Below are positions 36,749-45,356 of a stretch of 64,000 bases of DNA, piece after piece. The translations under genes were made by a program, and so were the position numbers. The notes beneath the pieces are model-generated. The model had not been told where the DNA came from, made no database searches, and saw nothing but the letters and a program-made list of their open reading frames with translations. Within the stretch, counting starts at the first letter, position 1; every line of letters starts with the position of its first letter. Source of the stretch: Crocinitomix sp044361315. GTDB taxonomy: Bacteria; Bacteroidota; Bacteroidia; Flavobacteriales_D; Crocinitomicaceae. The DNA is taken from positions 100,008-164,007 of the forward strand of contig JBIKJA010000011.1 in the NCBI GenBank assembly GCA_044361315.1, written 5' to 3'.

Positions 36749-37354
36749 TTATGGGATATTCAAAAATTTATGCGTTTGAAGGGAAATTTTCCACTCCCAA
36801 TTATCTTTAACGTAATTTATGATTAAAGGTAACATCTTTTCACTTTTATCCCATTCAGTTTGGACATATAATTTACATGTGTTGATTACTTTATTTTTTA
36901 ATTCGTCCGCCCAATCAAAATCACTTTTATTGAAGATGATCATTTTTAGTTCATTCGCCAATTTATAATTTTTTTCTAAAGGCATTTTAAATTTTTTAGG
37001 GGATAAACAAATCCAATCAAAATGCCCTTGGATTGGGTACGCCCCCGAGGTTTCTAGCGCAATTTCTATTCCAATTTTTTTCAACGCTGCGGTGAGTGCC
37101 GTTAAATCGTACATGGTGGGTTCGCCACCTGTGATGACCACAAAATCAGTTTTGCTTTTAATTACTTCATTCACAATCTCTTCAACGCTCAAAGGGGGGT
37201 GTGCATTTGCGTCCCAACTTTCTTTGACATCGCACCAAACACATCCAATATCGCATCCACCTGTTCGAATAAAATAAGCTGCTCTACCTGTATGAAATCC
37301 CTCACCTTGAATGGTGTAGAACATTTCCATAATTGGGATTTTATCAGTGGTCAT
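36749..37354 (-). CDS. queE: 7-carboxy-7-deazaguanine synthase QueE
   Basis: A 201-residue radical SAM enzyme that converts 6-carboxytetrahydropterin to 7-carboxy-7-deazaguanine, a step in queuosine/preQ0 synthesis. The cluster ligands are Cys34, Cys38 and Cys41 (GGCDIGCVWC), followed by GGEPTMYDL and the truncated TIM barrel typical of QueE. QueD is encoded at 55984-56442; queC and queF are not in the window. It overlaps the Kir channel gene by 11 bases. Confidence 0.92.
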   Translation of the reverse strand: MTTDKIPIMEMFYTIQGEGFHTGRAAYFIRTGGCDIGCVWCDVKESWDANAHPPLSVEEIVNEVIKSKTDFVVITGGEPTMYDLTALTAALKKIGIEIALETSGAYPIQGHFDWICLSPKKFKMPLEKNYKLANELKMIIFNKSDFDWADELKNKVINTCKLYVQTEWDKSEKMLPLIINYVKDNWEWKISLQTHKFLNIP

Positions 37355-38267
37355 CGTCTACTAATTTATTTATTTCTTTAACGTCAAATTCAATTATGCC
37401 ATCCGCATTTGGGGCGAAGATTTTTCCAAATTCACGGTCCCATAAAATGTCATCGACCACAAACGACCGTTTTGAGCGTATGTGTTGACTAAATGTTTCA
37501 TCAAATCCTTTCAGCAAGATTAAAAATTCGGGATTTAATTTTCGAATTTCTGTTTCTGTAAGATTTAAAAGCGGACTTTGTTCGTCAATTTTGTGGACTA
37601 AGGTCCAGGTGTACGGCAACAATTCAACCGCATCTGTTTCTAGTTTGAGGTTGTAATAAGATTTAATGATTTCCCCGTTGTTCAACACTTTTTCTAGGGT
37701 TAAAATTACTTTTGCGGAAACTTCTAACAGCACATTGTCTCTTTCGTTGGCCAATTTAAATTTTATGCTTTTGCCATCTTGATAATTGGTATGCAAGACA
37801 TGTTTACTATAGATAATTTTCGAGTTAGGTTTAGAAAAGCGACTGTAAGCAATACCGGTGGCAACAGAAAATGACAACAAACCAAAAAAAGCTTCGACGG
37901 TGGCTAGAATTTGGGTAGGCAATCCAGTTGGTGCCAACGCTCCGTATCCTACCGTGGTAAATGTTTGTCCAGAGAAAAAGAAACATTGTAAAAAAAGATG
38001 ACTTGTTGATGGATCAATGCCTGTAATATGTTCGATTCCAATCAGGTAATATGCCACAGCAAAAACCAAGTTAATTAGGATATAACCAAGAAATAGGAGT
38101 GTAAAAAACCAGAGCCAACTGATTTCTAATAAGTATTTAAACACATCTCTGAAACCGTTTTTACCTCCCCGCTTGATGAGGTTATACGATCCATCTTGTG
38201 CAATGATTCGTTGTGTTTTTCGCTTGAATTGTGTACCAATTCCTGGATCTTTGATCTCAGTTGCCAT
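37344..38267 (-). CDS. Inward-rectifier-type potassium channel (KirBac-like)
   Basis: A 307-residue membrane channel. Two helices (~52-75 and ~117-140) flank the selectivity filter TVGYG (105-109 in SGQTFTTVGYGALAP), and the C-terminal half (~150-307) is the Kir-type immunoglobulin-like cytoplasmic domain. Members tetramerise in the inner membrane and pass potassium. The Kir assignment rests on topology plus the C-terminal domain. It lies six bases after the ChaN-like gene, so the two are probably co-transcribed with queE. Confidence 0.88.
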   Translation of the reverse strand: MATEIKDPGIGTQFKRKTQRIIAQDGSYNLIKRGGKNGFRDVFKYLLEISWLWFFTLLFLGYILINLVFAVAYYLIGIEHITGIDPSTSHLFLQCFFFSGQTFTTVGYGALAPTGLPTQILATVEAFFGLLSFSVATGIAYSRFSKPNSKIIYSKHVLHTNYQDGKSIKFKLANERDNVLLEVSAKVILTLEKVLNNGEIIKSYYNLKLETDAVELLPYTWTLVHKIDEQSPLLNLTETEIRKLNPEFLILLKGFDETFSQHIRSKRSFVVDDILWDREFGKIFAPNADGIIEFDVKEINKLVDDDH

Positions 38268-38273
38268 TTTTTA

Positions 38274-39140
38274 CTAGTGCGTTTTGGTCATTGATTCTGG
38301 CGTGCAGATGATATAATCTGCCAAACCTTGATTTTCAGTGTCCAATTTATCAATATTTTCTTGTTCGACCGTTGAGATCGTCAAGATTTTTTCTCGCAAG
38401 GCTGTTTTTTCTAAATAGGTAATAATCCCTTGGTAATTATTGGAATGATACGCCCCATTAAAATGTAAAAACACCGATTTACTGGTCGAATTTTTGGAAA
38501 TAAAATGAGCCATCGTAGCATCTTTTAATGCTTGAGCGGTTGCCATATTTACTCCTCCATGTCCTTCCATCGAAGCCATTAATTCCTTGTAACACGTCAC
38601 TGTCGAATCAAAATTAAAGCGATCCAATGGTGCGATAAATGATTTTGCGAGTTCACTCAAATCGTTCAGGGAAGTAATCCCTTTTTTATATACCATATTT
38701 GCATACCTTCTTGGAACATTGGTAGCAATAAAATTCAAGTTTTGTACTTTTGCATATTCTAACAAAGGTTTGTAATCAGTGTTGTAATTTGACCATAATC
38801 GAACTTCATCTTGAAAATTTGTGGCACTGATTTGACCTTTTAAATATTCTGTGATTATGTATTGATTATCTGCCTCAAACATTTCAGCGCCAAGCACTAA
38901 ATTGTTTTTATATAATTGGTGCATTTCTTTTGTTAGTTCAAATTCGAGCCAATGGCAAATTGGATTATTGTGATATTCTCCAAAAAAGACAAATTGTTTG
39001 TTCTCTGTATCTTTAATTATTTTATCAAAGTCTACAGGTTTTCCATTACTCGTAAAGATTTGATACGCCAACGTTTCTTTTCCGAAAACGAAACAAGAAA
39101 TTGAAAGGGTGAGGAGAAGGAAAAATTGTTTTATTTTCAT
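38274..39140 (-). CDS. ChaN-like/Tiki-type exported protein
   Basis: A 288-residue protein with a signal peptide (SISCFVFG, ~residue 20; LSISC could serve as a lipobox). The pattern VFFGEYHNNPICHWLEFEL, then LGAEMFEADNQ, ITEYLKG and ATNVPRRYANMVYKKG is the ChaN/Tiki fold core. His and Glu residues in GEYHNN and GAEMFE are the conserved metal/haem-site residues. In some bacteria ChaN binds haem; here the role is unknown. First gene of a ChaN-Kir-queE unit. Confidence 0.8.
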   Translation of the reverse strand: MKIKQFFLLLTLSISCFVFGKETLAYQIFTSNGKPVDFDKIIKDTENKQFVFFGEYHNNPICHWLEFELTKEMHQLYKNNLVLGAEMFEADNQYIITEYLKGQISATNFQDEVRLWSNYNTDYKPLLEYAKVQNLNFIATNVPRRYANMVYKKGITSLNDLSELAKSFIAPLDRFNFDSTVTCYKELMASMEGHGGVNMATAQALKDATMAHFISKNSTSKSVFLHFNGAYHSNNYQGIITYLEKTALREKILTISTVEQENIDKLDTENQGLADYIICTPESMTKTH

Positions 39141-39227
39141 TTTTTAGCTAGTTTAGAGGTAAATTTAGGTTTTTATCTCGAATATTTTGACTTTTTCCTG
39201 AAGAGATTCTAAACAATTTAATCAAGT

Positions 39228-40208
39228 TTATAAAATCCCAAAAGCACTTAAAATTCGCGGGCTTGAAGAAATGAATAACAAGACAATCATCAAAGGCAAT
39301 ACCAACCAATAAGAGACTAATCGGCCTATCACAAAGGTGACATTTGGACGTTTAAATTTATAAACTAAAAAAGGAATTAATAAGATGAGTTGAACCAATG
39401 GAAAAGAGGAATAAATGGAGTGCATTGAATAAATCTCTTCGTAATCATAATTTTCAAAAAGTTTAAATCGGCTGTTACTGTATTTTGGATGTCCGGCCAA
39501 GTTGTCGAGTAGCTCACTTTTACTAATATTTAAGGATTTTACATCTCTAAATATGAAACTATAATTTACCTGGATCGGATATAAACTGGTTAGCCTTGAT
39601 TCGATAGGTTCGCTATTATCAAATTCATTTTCAAAAGGTTCATCCTTGAAAGAATGATCTTCAATTTTATAGGTTTGTAATTTAGGCGTGCCCACTTGAA
39701 ACGTTTCACCTTCGTACGAACACATTCCTATTTGTGTGCTAAAACTATGGTTGGTAATCATATAATACCTTCCAATGTTATCCACTGAAACAGATTGGCG
39801 TGTAAAAAAATAGTCGATGGTAAATAAGCAAGACAAAACCATCGCAGAATAGGCTAAAATTTTGAAATACTTCCATTTTTTTCCAGAAGTGATGTCACGG
39901 TAATAGACTTCGTCTTTTTGTTTTTCACTTGCTTGAAATTTGCGATAACGTTCTTGTGCAGCTCTTATTTTTTCCGCACGAATTTCTTCGGCTGTTTTAA
40001 CAGGATCTTCGTGGAGAGTTTCTTTTCGAATACCTGTTAAAATTTCGTAAGCCTCGGTTAATTCAATAAATTTAGTTTGCGCATCCACGGATGGATTTCG
40101 ATCAGGGTGCACCATCATGACCTTTTTACGGTAAGCTTTTTTAATCACGCTTAAATCCGTGGTTGGCTCGATACCAAGTAATCTAAAGCAGTCTGCCTTT
40201 GAGTTCAT
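39228..40208 (-). CDS. J-domain membrane protein
   Basis: A 326-residue protein with an N-terminal J domain (~5-70) whose HPD motif is at residues 34-36 (MVHPDRNPS). It is followed by a charged helix, a membrane helix (~115-130), an extracytoplasmic region, and two more hydrophobic segments near the C-terminus (~262-285 and ~298-318). The zinc-finger and C-terminal client domains of DnaJ are absent, so it is a membrane-tethered DnaK co-chaperone. Target unknown. Single-gene unit. Confidence 0.82.
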   Translation of the reverse strand: MNSKADCFRLLGIEPTTDLSVIKKAYRKKVMMVHPDRNPSVDAQTKFIELTEAYEILTGIRKETLHEDPVKTAEEIRAEKIRAAQERYRKFQASEKQKDEVYYRDITSGKKWKYFKILAYSAMVLSCLFTIDYFFTRQSVSVDNIGRYYMITNHSFSTQIGMCSYEGETFQVGTPKLQTYKIEDHSFKDEPFENEFDNSEPIESRLTSLYPIQVNYSFIFRDVKSLNISKSELLDNLAGHPKYSNSRFKLFENYDYEEIYSMHSIYSSFPLVQLILLIPFLVYKFKRPNVTFVIGRLVSYWLVLPLMIVLLFISSSPRILSAFGIL

Positions 40209-40356
40209 TGCAAAAAATTGTTCAATAATTTACTCGAATTTTTTGAGCGATTTTTTGATGAGAAATTAGTATCCATCAGCATTGATTTGTGAAAATTAAG
40301 AATAAGCGAAACTATTTAAATGATGGACATTAAGACATCGCATTAAAGATAAAAAA

Positions 40357-40383
40357 AAACCATCTTGCAGAACAAGATGGTTT
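40357..40383 (-). terminator. Terminator of the thrS-infC-rpmI-rplT operon
   Basis: AAACCATCTTG (40357-40367) pairs with CAAGATGGTTT (40373-40383) around CAGAA. On the minus strand the hairpin is followed by a run of T (complement of the A-run at 40349-40359). It is 26 bases beyond the rplT stop. Confidence 0.9.
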
Positions 40384-40409
40384 ACAAAATAACTAGGAAG
40401 GATTAGAAT

Positions 40410-40757
40410 TTATTTTTTTACTGTCTCAACAACTGCTTTAAAAGCTTCAGGGTGATTTAATGCTAAATCGGCTAAAACTTTTCTGTTTAATTGTAGACCT
40501 TTTGCATGCACAAGTCCCATAAATTGAGAGTAACTCAATCCGTGAATTCTTGCACCTGCGTTAATTCTGGCAATCCAAAGTGCTCTAAAAGATCTTTTCT
40601 TTTGTTTACGTCCTTGGTAAGCATAAACCAAACCTTTTTCGATTGCATTTTTAGCAACTGTCCAAACGTTTTTTCTTCTACCAAAATAACCTTTGGCGAG
40701 TTTTAATGCTGACTTTTTTTTGGCTCTCGCAGCCACCGCGTTCTTTGCTCTAGGCAT
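40410..40757 (-). CDS. rplT: Ribosomal protein bL20
   Basis: A 115-residue large-subunit protein required for early 50S assembly, with the family's basic N-terminus (AKGYFGRRKNVWTVAKNAIEKGLVYAYQGRKQKKR) and the NARIHGLSYSQFM-type core. Full length. Last gene of the operon; its leader can form a hairpin (40778-40813), where L20 feedback may act. Confidence 0.96.
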   Translation of the reverse strand: MPRAKNAVAARAKKKSALKLAKGYFGRRKNVWTVAKNAIEKGLVYAYQGRKQKKRSFRALWIARINAGARIHGLSYSQFMGLVHAKGLQLNRKVLADLALNHPEAFKAVVETVKK

Positions 40758-40777
40758 AATTTAATTGTTTTTTGATG

Positions 40778-40813
40778 GTTAGTGTCTCTTATTTGGAGCG
40801 CTTAGGGACTAAC
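40778..40813 (-). promoter_or_regulatory. Hairpin in the rplT leader (possible L20 feedback site)
   Basis: GTTAGT (40778-40783) and ACTAAC (40808-40813) close a stem that continues with wobble pairs. In E. coli and Firmicutes, L20 represses its own operon by binding leader RNA. The position here fits such a role but no consensus was tested. Confidence 0.4.
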
Positions 40814-40836
40814 TACCGGGTAAATAATTTAACCAA

Positions 40837-40855
40837 AATTCACTCGAAGTGAATT
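40837..40855 (-). repeat. Perfect hairpin just after rpmI
   Basis: AATTCACT (40837-40844) and AGTGAATT (40848-40855) pair around CGA, touching the rpmI stop codon. No T-run follows, so it is not a terminator. It may cap or process the mRNA between rpmI and rplT. Confidence 0.55.
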
Positions 40856-41048
40856 AGATACACAATTGTGTTTTGATGCTAGCAACGTCTGATTTGTGAA
40901 CCAAACCAGCTTTAGTTAATCTAGCTTTTCTTTTTGTTGATTTCTTAGTCAAAATGTGACTTTTGAAAGCATGTTTTCTTTTAATCTTGCCAGTACCAGT
41001 AACTTTGAATCGTTTTTTGGCACTTGCTTTTGTTTTCATTTTAGGCAT
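40854..41048 (-). CDS. rpmI: Ribosomal protein bL35
   Basis: A 64-residue basic protein opening MPKMKTKASAKKRFKVTGTGKIKRKHAFKSHIL (shown by positions 1-33), the hallmark L35 start. It belongs to the 50S subunit and lies between infC and rplT as in most bacteria. Confidence 0.96.
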   Translation of the reverse strand: MPKMKTKASAKKRFKVTGTGKIKRKHAFKSHILTKKSTKRKARLTKAGLVHKSDVASIKTQLCI

Positions 41049-41078
41049 CTTCTTAGCTTTTATTCCTAGTTTATTTTG

Positions 41079-41630
41079 TTATTTTTTCTTTGGATTGATC
41101 ATCATGATCATTTTCTTCCCTTCTAATTTTGGCATTTGTTCAAGTGAACCGTATTCCTCAAGTTCTTGTGCAAATTTCAAAAGTAAGATTTCACCTCTGT
41201 CTTTGAAAACGATGGTACGTCCTTTGAAAAACACATAAGCTTTCACTTTTGCGCCTTCTTCTAAGAATGTTTTAGCATGATTTAATTTAAATTTAAAATC
41301 ATGGTCTTCTGTATTAGGACCCATTCGTATTTCTTTCACGACCACCTTAGCTTGTTTCGCTTTTAACTCTTTTTGACGCTTTTTTTGCTCAAAAAGGAAT
41401 TTTTTGTAATCGACTATTTTACAAACTGGTGGTACTGCATTTGGTGAAATTTCAACCAAATCCATTTCCATTTCTTGCGCACGTACTATCGCATCTCTTA
41501 CGGAAATGAGTTCAGCTCCTTCATCACTTACTAGACGTATTTCTCTAGCGATGATTTTCTCGTTAATTCTATAAGGCTCTTCGCGCCGTTTAAAATTACG
41601 CTTCGTGTTATTTCGTTTATTAATTGCTAT
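41079..41630 (-). CDS. infC: Translation initiation factor IF-3, apparent ATA start codon
   Basis: The frame is open back to a stop just upstream and contains no ATG, GTG or TTG before Met at 41471, which would delete the whole N-terminal domain. Starting at ATA (41628-41630) gives 183 residues, the usual IF-3 length, and an N-terminus (M)AINKRNNTKRN followed by RINEKIIAREIRLVSDEG. A Shine-Dalgarno GGGAGG lies at 41639-41644 on the minus strand with an 8-base spacer. IF-3 genes in other bacteria use non-canonical AUU/AUA/AUC starts for self-control. IF-3 selects the start codon by rejecting wrong initiation complexes on the 30S subunit. Confidence 0.88.
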   Translation of the reverse strand: MAINKRNNTKRNFKRREEPYRINEKIIAREIRLVSDEGAELISVRDAIVRAQEMEMDLVEISPNAVPPVCKIVDYKKFLFEQKKRQKELKAKQAKVVVKEIRMGPNTEDHDFKFKLNHAKTFLEEGAKVKAYVFFKGRTIVFKDRGEILLLKFAQELEEYGSLEQMPKLEGKKMIMMINPKKK

Positions 41631-41660
41631 GGCTTTGTCCTCCCAATTATTTTAGTATTG

Positions 41661-43595
41661 TTAATTTAATTCTTTTTCAACTTCGCTTTGCAAAAATGAA
41701 ACAAACTCGGAAAGCGGAATTGTACCTGTGTCACCGTCTCCTTGTTTTCTAACAGAAACAGCGTTTTCAGCCTCTTCTTTTTCTCCAACAATCAACATAA
41801 ATGGGATTTTGTTCAATTCATTATCCCTAATCTTTTTGCCGATTTTTTCATTTCTTTCGTCAACGAATCCGCGAATATCGGAATTATTTAGATAATTCAA
41901 AACTTTTTGTGCGTATTCGTTGTGTTTTTCACTGATTGGTAAGATAGCTACTTGATCTGTTGTTAACCAAAGTGGAAACTTTCCACCACAATGCTCAATC
42001 AAAACGGCAACAAATCGTTCCAACGACCCAAATGGCGCGCGGTGAATCATTACTGGACGGTGTTTTTCATTGTCCGCACCGGTGTATTCTAACTCAAATC
42101 TTTCTGGTAAATTATAATCTACTTGAATCGTTCCTAATTGCCATTCACGATTCAAGGCGTCTTTTACCATAAAATCCAATTTAGGTCCGTAAAAGGCTGC
42201 TTCCCCGTATTCAATTACCGTGTTTAACCCTTTTTCTTCGGTAGCTTCAATAATTGAACGTTCTGCCTTTTCCCAATTTTCATCCGAACCTATATATTTA
42301 GACGGATTATTTGGATCTCTCAGTGAAATTTGAGCGCGGTAATTGTCAAATTTTAATGTTTTAAAGATGTATAATACTAAATCAATGACATTTTTAAATT
42401 CATCTTTTACTTGCTCAGGCATACAAAATAAGTGGGCATCATCTTGCGTAAAGCCTCTTACCCTTGTTAAACCATGTAATTCACCGCTTTGCTCATATCG
42501 ATAAACTGTGCCAAACTCAGCATATCTAACAGGAAGATCTTTGTACGATTTTGGTGACGATTTATAAATTTCGCAATGGTGCGGGCAGTTCATTGGTTTT
42601 AACAAAAACTCTTCGTTTTCATGTGGAGTTAAAATTGGTCGGAAAGAATCTTCACCATATTTAGCATAATGACCGGAGGTAATGTATAATTCTTTATTTC
42701 CAATATGCGGAGTAATGACAGGTTCGTAACCAGCTTTTTTCTGCGCTTTTTTTAGGAAATTCTCTAGACGTTCACGCAAGGCAGCCCCTTTTGGCAACCA
42801 CAATGGCAATCCCATGCCTACTTTTTGAGAAAAGGTAAATAAACCTAATTCTTTTCCTAATTTTCGATGATCTCGTTTTTTAGCTTCTTCAAGCATTAAC
42901 AAATAATCTTCTAATTCTTTTGCTTTCGGAAAGGTAATTCCATAAATACGCGTTAATTGTTGACGTTTTTCATCGCCTTTCCAATAAGCACCTGCAATGG
43001 AGGTTAATTTAATGGCTTTTATAAATCCAGTATTTGGAATATGTGGTCCACGACATAAATCAGTGAAATTACCTTGAGTATAAAAAGTAATTGTTCCGTC
43101 TTCTAAGCCTTCTAATAATTCTAATTTGTATTCATCTCCTTTATTCGTGAAATAAGCGATTGCATCTGCTTTCGAGACTTCTTTTCGGATGAATTCACTT
43201 TTTTCGCGGGCTAAATCCAGCATCTTTTTTTCGATGGTTGGTAGGTCGGTATCGGTAATATGGTGTGACCCTAAATCGATGTCATAATAAAACCCATTTG
43301 CAATTGGAGGTCCAATCGCCAATTTAGTTCCAGGATACAATGCCTCGATAGCTTCTGCCATTAAATGAGCAGACGAGTGCCACATCGTGCTTTTACCCCC
43401 CAAATCGTTCCAGGTCAATAAAGAAAGATGCGCGTTTTCCGTTAAAGGGCGCATAGCGTCAATAATTTCTCCATTAACTTCGGCGGCTAAAACATTGCGC
43501 GCCAAACCTTCACTGATGCTTTTTGCAACATCAAGCGCCGTTGAACCATTTTCGTATTCTCGTACGCTCCCGTCGGGTAGTGTAATTGCTATCAT
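41661..43595 (-). CDS. thrS: Threonyl-tRNA synthetase
   Basis: A 644-residue class II synthetase with an N-terminal TGS domain (~1-60), an editing domain (~65-240; HSSAHLMAEAIEALYPG and RGPHIPNTG) and the catalytic core, with zinc ligands Cys in MNCPHHCEIY and His residues, motif 2 (YRYEQSGELHGLTRVRGFTQDD) and motif 3 (HRAPFGSLERFV). The anticodon-binding domain is ~545-644. It charges tRNA-Thr. First gene of the thrS-infC-rpmI-rplT operon (30-base gap to infC). Confidence 0.97.
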   Translation of the reverse strand: MIAITLPDGSVREYENGSTALDVAKSISEGLARNVLAAEVNGEIIDAMRPLTENAHLSLLTWNDLGGKSTMWHSSAHLMAEAIEALYPGTKLAIGPPIANGFYYDIDLGSHHITDTDLPTIEKKMLDLAREKSEFIRKEVSKADAIAYFTNKGDEYKLELLEGLEDGTITFYTQGNFTDLCRGPHIPNTGFIKAIKLTSIAGAYWKGDEKRQQLTRIYGITFPKAKELEDYLLMLEEAKKRDHRKLGKELGLFTFSQKVGMGLPLWLPKGAALRERLENFLKKAQKKAGYEPVITPHIGNKELYITSGHYAKYGEDSFRPILTPHENEEFLLKPMNCPHHCEIYKSSPKSYKDLPVRYAEFGTVYRYEQSGELHGLTRVRGFTQDDAHLFCMPEQVKDEFKNVIDLVLYIFKTLKFDNYRAQISLRDPNNPSKYIGSDENWEKAERSIIEATEEKGLNTVIEYGEAAFYGPKLDFMVKDALNREWQLGTIQVDYNLPERFELEYTGADNEKHRPVMIHRAPFGSLERFVAVLIEHCGGKFPLWLTTDQVAILPISEKHNEYAQKVLNYLNNSDIRGFVDERNEKIGKKIRDNELNKIPFMLIVGEKEEAENAVSVRKQGDGDTGTIPLSEFVSFLQSEVEKELN

Positions 43596-43651
43596 TTTTT
43601 TTAATCGTTTTCAACGCTTCTTGCGTCTAATTTTTTGCAAAAATAAGAAAA

Positions 43652-43673
43652 CCCGATGATTAAATCATTCGGG
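43652..43673 (-). terminator. Terminator after the 174-residue exported protein gene
   Basis: CCCGATGATT and AATCATTCGGG pair with one bulged base; on the minus strand a T-rich stretch (complement of 43639-43650) follows. It separates the hypothetical gene at 43716 from the thrS promoter region. Confidence 0.75.
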
Positions 43674-43715
43674 CTCTCTATTATTGTTTAAAAATGTTCG
43701 TTTTGAAAAAGAAAC

Positions 43716-44240
43716 CTAATTTTTGTAACCCATTACTAATACCATCGCTCCTCGTTCTTTCATGGTAGGGGTTTGATTTTGAGCACCAGGAATTGCTGTG
43801 ATCACATAATCCACGAATACTCTTTTAAGGCGCGTGGTGGTTTTTGTTTTTTGTTGATATACTTGGTTTAGTTCGGTTGATTCCACCAAAATATTTTTTC
43901 CTTTAATTCCATCGAATCTTTTTAATAAAATACGATCTCCAATGGCCTTTTCTTGGTCATAAATCTCGATGGTGATGTCATTTGGAAGCGATTTGCCATT
44001 AAACGAAAATCGGTAGTCGGTGCTATTAAACAAATAGACCTCTACTTCTTTTACTTGTTTGTACGTTTTGAAATTGAAGTAGGTAATTTTTGAACCATCA
44101 AAACGGTATGGTTTTAATTGCGATTTAGCTTCAACTTTTTGAGCAGCGATATTCTCTTTGAATTCGGTTAAATTTGCAGCTGTCTGTGCAAAAATTACGG
44201 CAAAACTCAAAAAACTTAGTAGTATTAATGATTTTTTCAT
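43716..44240 (-). CDS. Exported hypothetical protein
   Basis: A 174-residue protein with a clear signal peptide (SFAVIFAQ, ~residue 19). The mature part begins with a charged helix and is then beta-rich, including YRFDGSKITYFNFKTYKQVKEVEVYLF and a C-terminal GAMVLVMGYKN. No lipobox, no membrane helix and no family recognised. It follows the lipoprotein gene at 44252 by 11 bases, so the two are likely one transcript; both may be periplasmic. Confidence 0.7.
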   Translation of the reverse strand: MKKSLILLSFLSFAVIFAQTAANLTEFKENIAAQKVEAKSQLKPYRFDGSKITYFNFKTYKQVKEVEVYLFNSTDYRFSFNGKSLPNDITIEIYDQEKAIGDRILLKRFDGIKGKNILVESTELNQVYQQKTKTTTRLKRVFVDYVITAIPGAQNQTPTMKERGAMVLVMGYKN

Positions 44241-44251
44241 GGTGTAGATGT

Positions 44252-45142
44252 TTAACCTTTTGTAATTTTATTTCGTAAAGCTTTGATTAGTTTTCCTAAA
44301 GCATCTGATTCTGATTTCTCAAGGACTAATTCATCCACTGTATTGTCTTCTGAATTGTAGTTTTTCACCGATTTAAAATTGTTAAATTCAACTTGTATTT
44401 TTTCCATATCTTGAATTAACCAATCAATATCCATGCCTTCATTTTTTGGATCTTTTAATCCTTTGATGATGTTTTCTAAAATCAACATTTGTTCGCTGAT
44501 TTCTTTTCCAACTCCTTCTTTTGATGGATTTTTCTCGAAATCATAAACGCCTAAATACATCCCTTCTGTCCAAGCCCCACTAAAATGAATGGCTTGCTGG
44601 TGTTGCATGTCGTTCTCATCCACGTATGATTCTGTGCGTTCATGAATGTCAATCATTAAAAATTCAATCGAATCTTTGTTTTCGATATTTTTATCAAATC
44701 GATCAATCAAATCTTTATTTTCAAAAACAGCTTCCATACCAATTTTTTCGGCCAAATCGGTAATCGCATCTAGAAATTTTCTTCCTTCATTCGACTGCTC
44801 ATTCATAACGCAATAAGCCATGTCTGCAGAATAGACGCCAAAATTAAGCATTTGTTCCAATTCCGTGGTGTACTTTTGAATATTGGTTGGTTTATTTGTT
44901 GCTGCCGAATTATAAGATAATCCAGATTTTTTGAAGATACTAGCCACTTGTAAAGGCGAAGGCAGCTGATAATCACTCTCTGGCGATTCGAACATGGCCG
45001 CAAATTCATCGGTCATTTCAGTGGAAGATGAATCAACTACATTTAATTCGGTATTGTCTGCAGTATTTTCTCCTCCGCACGCAAGTAAAAAAGTTAATCC
45101 TCCAATTGCTGCCAATGGGAATCTTACGTTATTTCTTTTCAT
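44252..45142 (-). CDS. Lipoprotein of unknown function
   Basis: A 296-residue lipoprotein with lipobox FLLACGG (Cys ~22). The mature protein is acidic and predominantly helical (~65-290), without catalytic motifs I recognise. It shares a unit with the exported protein at 43716. Full length and start are consistent with the lipobox position. Confidence 0.72.
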   Translation of the reverse strand: MKRNNVRFPLAAIGGLTFLLACGGENTADNTELNVVDSSSTEMTDEFAAMFESPESDYQLPSPLQVASIFKKSGLSYNSAATNKPTNIQKYTTELEQMLNFGVYSADMAYCVMNEQSNEGRKFLDAITDLAEKIGMEAVFENKDLIDRFDKNIENKDSIEFLMIDIHERTESYVDENDMQHQQAIHFSGAWTEGMYLGVYDFEKNPSKEGVGKEISEQMLILENIIKGLKDPKNEGMDIDWLIQDMEKIQVEFNNFKSVKNYNSEDNTVDELVLEKSESDALGKLIKALRNKITKG

Positions 45143-45356
45143 TATAAATTCAATTTAAATCTACGGCTAATGTATTAAATTATTTTCAATGCTCTTGAAA
45201 AATAAAGAGTTTTTTTGGAAATTTCAAAAATTAGCCTACTTTTGGGGTGCGTTATTGATAGTTTCGCGCCGCTCCCAAGTGTTTAATTTGAATTTATTAA
45301 AAGAGTTTTAAAGACCCTTCTCATATTTTCCAGCTTTTAAAGTTGGCTGCTTTGGT

